From positions 1 through 9,519 of the forward strand of contig CAYMEK010000102.1 in assembly GCA_964389305.1 (NCBI GenBank): a stretch of 9,519 nt of DNA, given 5' to 3'. Source of the stretch: CAYMEK01 sp964389305. GTDB taxonomy: Bacteria > Spirochaetota > Spirochaetia > SZUA-6 > DRHE01. The notes beneath the pieces were generated by a model. The model did no database searches and was not told where the DNA came from. It saw only the letters and a program-made list of their open reading frames with translations. The position numbers were made by a program, and so were the translations under genes. Position 1 is the first letter of the stretch. Each line of letters begins with the position of its first letter. Of the stretch, positions 5,774 through 9,519 are shown piece by piece.

Positions 5774-7103
5774 GGTGCAGCTTGTAGCGCAATCCCCGCA
5801 GGGATATTCCCAGCCTGGAGGCGGTGGCTGTCCTGTTTCCCCCCAGATTGTCCAGAACCCAGTGGATGTAGCGCTTTTCCAGCTCCCTCAAAGGAATGAT
5901 CCCCACATTCGAAAAATCACAAGGCTCATGGTTTTCCGTGTCCAGATAAAGAGAATCGGCAGTGATCTGCTGTCCGCGGACAACAATCACCGCCCGCTCG
6001 ATGCAGTTGCGCAGCTCCCTGATGTTGCCCGGCCAGGAATAGGCCGCCAGGAGTCTTTCGGCCTCCGCGGAGAACCCGGAGATCCTGCGGTTGTACTCCC
6101 GGCTGAAACGCTCGAGGAACCAGACGGCCAGGGGGACGATATCCTCCTTTCGCTCCCGCAGGGGCGGGAGGGTGATCGGCAGCACATTGATACGGTAGTA
6201 CAGGTCTTCCCGGAACTTCCCCTGCTTCACCAGCCGCTTCAGCTCTTCATTGGTGGCCGTAATGATGCGGACATTCAGGGCAATTCGTCGGGTCGAGCCC
6301 AGAGGGGTGATCTCCGGTTCCTGAAGAAAACGCAGCAGGGCTGCCTGAGCCTTTGCGGGCAACTCATTGATCTCGTCCATGAACAAGGTGCCTCCGTCGG
6401 CGATTTCCAGCTTGCCCTTGGTGCGGACCTTGGCGTCCGTAAAGGCCCCCTGCTCGTAACCGAACAGCTCGCTTTCGATCAAGCTTTCCGGGATGGCGCC
6501 GCAGTTGATGGGCACGAACGCACCCGCTGAACGGGGACTTTGGGCATGTATATAGCGGGCGATCACCTCCTTTCCCGTGCCCGACTCACCCTGCAGCAGG
6601 ATAGTGGACTGAACGCTCTTCACACTGTCGATGGTTTCGAATATACCGGCCATAGCGGTATTGTCGGTGCCATACAGACATTCGTCTCGCCTGCGAAGCT
6701 CGTCCTGCAGGAAAAGGTTCTGGGCGCGCAGTCGAAAATGGCTGATGGCCTTGTCGATAGCCAGGGCTAACTCGTCCACCTGCACGGGTTTGGCGATGTA
6801 GTCGAAGGCTCCCCGTTTCAGGGCTTCCACGGCGGTCTGAATGGTGCCGTAGGCGGTGAGCATGATCACGGGCATCTCCGGGCAGTATCTCACCGCATAT
6901 TCGAGCAGCTCCATTCCCGACTTCTCCGGCATCTTCAGATCGGTGACGAGCGCATGGTAACGTTGGGTCTTCAGCTTGCCGACAGCCTCATCGACCCTGC
7001 AGGCAGTGTCCACGCTGAAGCGTTTCTCTGCCAGAACCTCGGAGAGAAGCTCTACGGCGGTGGTATCGTCGTCTACCAGAAGAATCCGGGGCTGGAAGCT
7101 CAT
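5754..7103 (-). CDS. NtrC-family sigma54-dependent response regulator
   Basis: A 449-residue cytoplasmic activator in three domains. The receiver (about 5-120) has acidic residues Asp11-13, phospho-acceptor Asp55 in VTDLKMP, Thr83 and Lys105, all in place. The AAA+ sigma54-activation domain (about 148-370) has Walker A GESGTGKE (172-179), the sigma54-contact loop GAFTDA (219-224), Walker B GGTLFMDE (237-244) and SWPGNIRELRN (356-366). The Fis-type DNA-binding helix-turn-helix is GGNRTATASRLGISLRGLRYKL (421-442). Length matches NtrC/DctD/AtoC relatives. It is the first gene of the regulator-kinase-DctP block. Its ATG at 7103 lies 11 bases after a perfect TATAAT, so the mRNA may be leaderless. 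The likely target is the sigma54 promoter at 2901-2916, which follows in the same direction. No residue appears to be missing. Confidence 0.97.
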   Translation of the reverse strand: MSFQPRILLVDDDTTAVELLSEVLAEKRFSVDTACRVDEAVGKLKTQRYHALVTDLKMPEKSGMELLEYAVRYCPEMPVIMLTAYGTIQTAVEALKRGAFDYIAKPVQVDELALAIDKAISHFRLRAQNLFLQDELRRRDECLYGTDNTAMAGIFETIDSVKSVQSTILLQGESGTGKEVIARYIHAQSPRSAGAFVPINCGAIPESLIESELFGYEQGAFTDAKVRTKGKLEIADGGTLFMDEINELPAKAQAALLRFLQEPEITPLGSTRRIALNVRIITATNEELKRLVKQGKFREDLYYRINVLPITLPPLRERKEDIVPLAVWFLERFSREYNRRISGFSAEAERLLAAYSWPGNIRELRNCIERAVIVVRGQQITADSLYLDTENHEPCDFSNVGIIPLRELEKRYIHWVLDNLGGNRTATASRLGISLRGLRYKLHHEEAAD

Positions 7104-7114
7104 AACCGCCGTTC

Positions 7115-7143
7115 ATTATAGATCGACGGAGGGGAAAATGGAA
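7115..7143 (-). promoter_or_regulatory. Sigma70-type promoter of the response regulator block
   Basis: The minus strand has a perfect TATAAT at 7120-7115 and a weak -35 (TTCCAT, 7143-7138) with a 17-bp spacer. Transcription would start about position 7108, leaving only about five bases before the ATG at 7103. The weak -35 may mean an activator is needed or that expression is low. Confidence 0.55.
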
Positions 7144-7268
7144 GTCGGGCTGGCGGGTGGCTTGGCCGCCGTGCCGGAGGCGGGCTTGCCGGGTACGGCG
7201 GTGCGGCCGGCGCGGCTTCTCATGCTCAAATTTATGCAGTTTTTTCGCCGATTGCCGCCCTCACCATC

Positions 7269-7297
7269 TTGCAGCCGACGTAGATATCTGATATATT
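7269..7297 (+). promoter_or_regulatory. Extended -10 promoter of the GntR-family gene
   Basis: TATATT at 7292-7297 is preceded by TG one base upstream (extended -10, 7289-7290). A poor -35 (TTGCAG, 7269-7274) lies 17 bp away. The predicted start, about 7303-7304, is only four or five bases before the ATG at 7308. Confidence 0.5.
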
Positions 7298-7307
7298 AGT
7301 TGGAAGA

Positions 7308-7976
7308 ATGGAAATCGAGTTCCTCAGTCTCAGCGACAGGGTCTACGATTACCTCAGCAACCAGATCATCGACGGTACGATAAAGTACGGGGAGAAACTC
7401 AATATCAAGGCGATCTCCGAGCAGCTGCGCGTCAGCACCATGCCGGTGAGGGATGCGTTAAAGAAGCTGGAGATGGAGAACGTCGTACGCATAAAACCGC
7501 GCAGCAACTGCATAGTGGCGGTTCCCACCAAGAAATCGATTCTGGATGCCTTTGCCATGAGGGAACTGCTGGAGATGCATGCCGCGCAGTTGATCTACCG
7601 GAGAGTCAACGCGGAGGACCTCGAGATCTTGCGCCGGATCGTCGAGGATATGCAAACGATCGCCCGGGGAAGGCAGACCAACGATAAGGTGAAGCTCTAT
7701 ATCCACTATGACCTGCTGTTCCACACCGAGCTTTGCGCCCTGGCCCGCAATGAGTACTTACAGAAATTCTACCGTGAGGTGAATCTGCACCTGAACATGG
7801 CTTTCATCTACCACATAGGGGTCAGGCCGGATATCTACCGCACCTTCGAGGATCACAGGCGGGTCCTGGAGCTGTTTGCGAACAACTCTCCAGAGGCTCT
7901 CGAGCTGCTGGAAAAACATCTCGAGCACAGCAAGAGCAATATCATGCACGGTGAGGTGTTCCGATCTCTGGAGTGA
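7308..7976 (+). CDS. GntR-family transcriptional regulator, FadR subfamily (FCD domain)
   Basis: A 222-residue ligand-responsive DNA-binding protein. Residues about 7-72 form the GntR winged helix-turn-helix: SLSDRVYDYLSNQIIDGTI, then ISEQLRVSTMPVRDALKKLE (recognition helix) and the wing. Residues about 80-215 form the all-helical FCD effector domain. Its usual metal or ligand-binding polar residues are visible in HYDLLFHTELC, EDHRRVLEL and LLEKHLEHS. FCD regulators usually sense small organic acids or sugar acids, and often repress nearby catabolic or transport genes. The chosen ATG leaves the normal few residues before the helix-turn-helix. It has only a tightly spaced GGAAG, which fits a nearly leaderless mRNA. 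The binding-protein gene that follows on the same strand, 137 bp downstream, is the most obvious target. The effector cannot be named from sequence. Confidence 0.94.
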   Translation: MEIEFLSLSDRVYDYLSNQIIDGTIKYGEKLNIKAISEQLRVSTMPVRDALKKLEMENVVRIKPRSNCIVAVPTKKSILDAFAMRELLEMHAAQLIYRRVNAEDLEILRRIVEDMQTIARGRQTNDKVKLYIHYDLLFHTELCALARNEYLQKFYREVNLHLNMAFIYHIGVRPDIYRTFEDHRRVLELFANNSPEALELLEKHLEHSKSNIMHGEVFRSLE

Positions 7977-7980
7977 CGGT

Positions 7981-8015
7981 CCGGCAGCCGAAACAATAGC
8001 CGAAACGGCTGCCGG
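7981..8015 (+). terminator. GC-rich hairpin just after the GntR gene
   Basis: CCGGCAGCCG (7981-7990) and CGGCTGCCGG (8006-8015) form a perfect 10-bp stem with a 15-base loop, five bases after the stop codon. The loop contains a second AGCCGAAA copy, allowing an alternative short stem (AGCCG-AAA-CGGCT). No T tract follows, so termination would be weak or factor-dependent. An mRNA 3' stabiliser is the alternative. Confidence 0.45.
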
Positions 8016-8030
8016 CGAAAGGAGGGCACT

Positions 8031-8054
8031 ATGGGTGTATCTGGTTTTTCTTGA
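8031..8054 (+). CDS. Seven-codon mini-ORF with strong Shine-Dalgarno (doubtful)
   Basis: AAAGGAGGG precedes an ATG at 8031 with normal spacing, but the frame encodes only MGVSGFS before TGA. It lies upstream of the predicted -10 of the following binding-protein gene, so it could only be translated on read-through RNA from the GntR gene. It may be a leader peptide, a decayed gene start or chance. Confidence 0.15.
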   Translation: MGVSGFS

Positions 8055-8079
8055 CAGTCTGATCTGCAGGTCCTAAAAT
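8051..8079 (+). promoter_or_regulatory. Strong sigma70 promoter of the second binding-protein gene
   Basis: A perfect -35, TTGACA (8051-8056), a 17-bp spacer and TAAAAT (8074-8079) make a near-consensus housekeeping promoter. The predicted start is about 8086, giving a leader of about 28 bases. A promoter this strong in front of a substrate-binding protein suggests control by a repressor, for which the adjacent GntR protein is the natural candidate. Confidence 0.8.
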
Positions 8080-8085
8080 TTTTTA

Positions 8086-8103
8086 TTGAGACCACTGACT
8101 CAA
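8086..8103. promoter_or_regulatory. Candidate operator TTGAG-N8-CTCAA at the transcription start
   Basis: An inverted repeat (TTGAG at 8086-8090, CTCAA at 8099-8103) sits exactly at and just after the predicted transcription start and overlaps the Shine-Dalgarno. A repressor bound there would block transcription. The arms are only 5 bp and do not match a named GntR consensus, so assignment to the neighbouring GntR protein is inferred from position. Confidence 0.35.
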
Positions 8104-8113
8104 GGAGGTAGCT

Positions 8114-9517
8114 ATGAAAAAGTGGTTCTTAAGTGTACTCATCCTGGCTGTTTTCGCCCTCAGCCTTGGCGCCGGCGGGGCCAAGGAAGAAGGGCCGGCG
8201 GCCGAAGAAGCCGCCGCGGTTCCCGCCTACGAGCTGATCCAGTGGAACTCGCCCAGTCCGATCAATGTACGCATCAGCGGGACCGAGTATGTTCTTCCCG
8301 AAGGTTGGAAAGAGGCGACCGCAGGGGTAAAGAAGATCAAGGTTTCCAACTTCGGCGCCCTGCAGCACGACCCGGCCACCGTGGCCAACGCCAAGAAGTT
8401 CGGTGAGTTGACAGGAATCGAGGTGGAAGTTCTGCCCTGGGCCGAGGCGCCGATTGTGGCCAAGACCATCGCCATCTTCTCGGCCAAGAGCGACGCAGTG
8501 GACGTACTGTGCTACGACCACCCCACCACCTACATGCAGATGGTGGGCGGCGGCTGGCTGCATCCCATCGACGCCATCTGGGACGACCCCGGCGTTTGGA
8601 AGTACTACGCCGGCCCGCTCAAAGCCGGGCTGACCGCCCCGGACGGCCATATCTACGGTTCCATCGGCCAGACCAAGACCATGATGCTCTACTATCGTCC
8701 TTCGCTGATTCCCAAGCCCCCTGCAACCTGGCAGGAGCTGCGGGAGATGGCCAAGAAGGCGACCAAACCGGATATGTGGGGCTACGTGTTCTCCGCCGGC
8801 GGCGAAATGGACATCATCTACAACTTCAGGGACATGGTCTACTCCCAGGGAGGAAGGGTGGTAGACACGAAGCGCCAGCGCCTGGTGGTGAACTCACCGG
8901 AAGGCAGAAACGCCTGGAAGCTGCTCACCGACATGGTCCTGGTGGACAAATGCTCGCCGCCTTCGGTTTTGGAATACGATTGGATGAGTGCCTCCAACAT
9001 GTTCGCCGTAGGCAAGGCCGCCATGGTCATGTCCCACACCGTGGACGCCAACCGCTTCCAGAACCCGGCCAACGCCCCGGCGATCCAGGGCGACTGGGCC
9101 GTGGCGCCACCACCCAAGTGGGACGCCTCCGAGCCTGACAGCCACAAGGCTTCCTATTTCGACATCGACGGCTACATGATCAACCGTTTCATCAACGACA
9201 AACAGAAGGCGGCAGCCATGCTCTACTTGGACTTCATGCGCAGCTATGAAGCGGCTTACCGCGAGCTGATCGATGAAGGAAACGAAGCATCGGTGCTGAC
9301 CGTTTACGACTCTCCGGCTGCCCAAAAGGTGCCGGTACCCGCAGAGCGAAAAGCGGCCATGTCCAACGCCACGCTGGAGACCTTCCCGCCCGCCGGACGC
9401 GCCCTGACCGACATCATGATGGAGTACTTCGCCAACGTGATCAGCGGCAAGATGCAGGCCATGCCGGCTCTTGAAGAGCTGCAGACGCAACTGGACGATT
9501 ACGCCGTTCCGGAGTAA
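8114..9517 (+). CDS. Extracellular solute-binding protein, family 1 (second, distinct receptor)
   Basis: A complete 467-residue periplasmic binding protein of the sugar ABC importer class. The signal peptide is MKKWFLSVLILAVFALSLGAGG without a lipobox Cys. It is followed by an acidic, Ala/Glu-rich linker (AKEEGPAAEEAAAVPA) and about 35 extra residues before the core starts at KKIKVSNFG. Core features are ANAKKFGELTGIEVEVLPW, then DAVDVLCYDHPTTYMQMVGGGWLHPID (the receptor 'D...G.L.PL/ID' region), PPATWQELREMAKKATKP and a C-terminal MPALEELQTQLDDY. ATG 8114 has AAGGAGG five bases upstream. It differs clearly from the other family 1 protein in this window, so it is not a recent duplicate. Permease genes may follow past the right edge, which is only two bases after the stop codon. 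The ligand is unknown. The gene probably belongs to the GntR regulon. Confidence 0.93.
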   Translation: MKKWFLSVLILAVFALSLGAGGAKEEGPAAEEAAAVPAYELIQWNSPSPINVRISGTEYVLPEGWKEATAGVKKIKVSNFGALQHDPATVANAKKFGELTGIEVEVLPWAEAPIVAKTIAIFSAKSDAVDVLCYDHPTTYMQMVGGGWLHPIDAIWDDPGVWKYYAGPLKAGLTAPDGHIYGSIGQTKTMMLYYRPSLIPKPPATWQELREMAKKATKPDMWGYVFSAGGEMDIIYNFRDMVYSQGGRVVDTKRQRLVVNSPEGRNAWKLLTDMVLVDKCSPPSVLEYDWMSASNMFAVGKAAMVMSHTVDANRFQNPANAPAIQGDWAVAPPPKWDASEPDSHKASYFDIDGYMINRFINDKQKAAAMLYLDFMRSYEAAYRELIDEGNEASVLTVYDSPAAQKVPVPAERKAAMSNATLETFPPAGRALTDIMMEYFANVISGKMQAMPALEELQTQLDDYAVPE

Positions 9518-9519
9518 GC

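Larger units (their letters stand above)
7104..7307. other. Divergent intergenic region with GC-rich core
   Basis: The 204-bp gap between the divergent response-regulator and GntR genes holds one promoter for each direction near its ends. Between them is an unusually GC-rich core (63 of 80 bases G or C at 7141-7220). The core is G-biased on the plus strand, with GGG runs at 7147, 7155, 7182 and 7191. I see no clear operator dyad. A 53-codon plus-strand frame (7138-7299) exists but is not supported as a gene. Confidence 0.5.

Noticed and set aside
7175..7190. GG-N10-GC match on the plus strand, possible second sigma54 promoter
   Set aside because: Only the core GG and TTGC match and the rest of the -24 element is absent. 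In such a G-rich stretch this is expected by chance, and a better sigma70-type promoter is nearer the GntR gene.
7138..7299. 53-codon plus-strand frame with AGGGG upstream of ATG
   Set aside because: The product is Gly/Ala/Pro/Arg-rich in a 79% GC stretch, then hydrophobic/basic without a recognisable pattern. It ends inside the GntR promoter, so chance is more likely.
1..9519. Mobile elements, CRISPR arrays, tRNA or rRNA genes
   Set aside because: No transposase or integrase-like protein, no regularly spaced repeats and no recognisable tRNA or rRNA sequence was seen on either strand.

Overview
The window is about 9.5 kb of moderately GC-rich, gene-dense bacterial DNA. It holds solute transport genes and the regulators that appear to control them. 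The likely source is a spirochaete (Spirochaetota, free-living Spirochaeta/Treponema-like). This is inferred from the three binding-protein precursors, which all end their signal peptide in a Cys-free Ala-Gly-Gly followed by a short polar Glu/Gly/Ala tail (AGGQGEAAG, AGGSGEGE, AGGAKEEG). That style is common in this phylum. No rRNA, tRNA or marker gene confirms it.

Layout. The minus strand carries two consecutive blocks, read right to left. The regulatory block (7103 to 3091) is a sigma54-dependent NtrC-type response regulator, a Cache-domain histidine kinase that overlaps it by 20 bp, and a TRAP-type DctP periplasmic binding protein 13 bp further on. A perfect 13-bp hairpin closes it. The transport block (2809 to 1, running off the left edge) is a family 1 (sugar-type) extracellular binding protein followed by two MalF/MalG-type ABC permeases, the second cut by the window edge. 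The plus strand carries a FadR/FCD-type GntR regulator (7308-7976), divergent from the response regulator, and then a second, different family 1 binding protein (8114-9517) with its own strong sigma70 promoter.

Proposed circuit. A match to the sigma54 -24/-12 promoter lies upstream of the transport block, between it and the dctP hairpin. The adjacent response regulator has the GAFTDA sigma54-contact motif. The simplest reading is that the DctP protein captures a small, probably carboxylate-bearing, ligand and presents it to the Cache domain of the kinase. The kinase phosphorylates the regulator, and the regulator activates the ABC sugar-type operon from the sigma54 promoter. No TRAP membrane subunits (DctQ/DctM) are present in the window, so DctP looks like a sensor accessory and not the receptor of its own transporter. 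A comparable arrangement is known from the Bacillus subtilis DctB/DctS/DctR system, but there the target is a C4-dicarboxylate carrier, not a MalFG-type ABC importer.

The plus-strand GntR gene probably controls the following binding-protein gene, whose promoter is followed by an inverted repeat around the predicted start site. The two divergent regulators have -10 elements only 10-11 bases before their ATG codons, which suggests leaderless or nearly leaderless mRNAs. I saw no mobile elements, CRISPR arrays or RNA genes.
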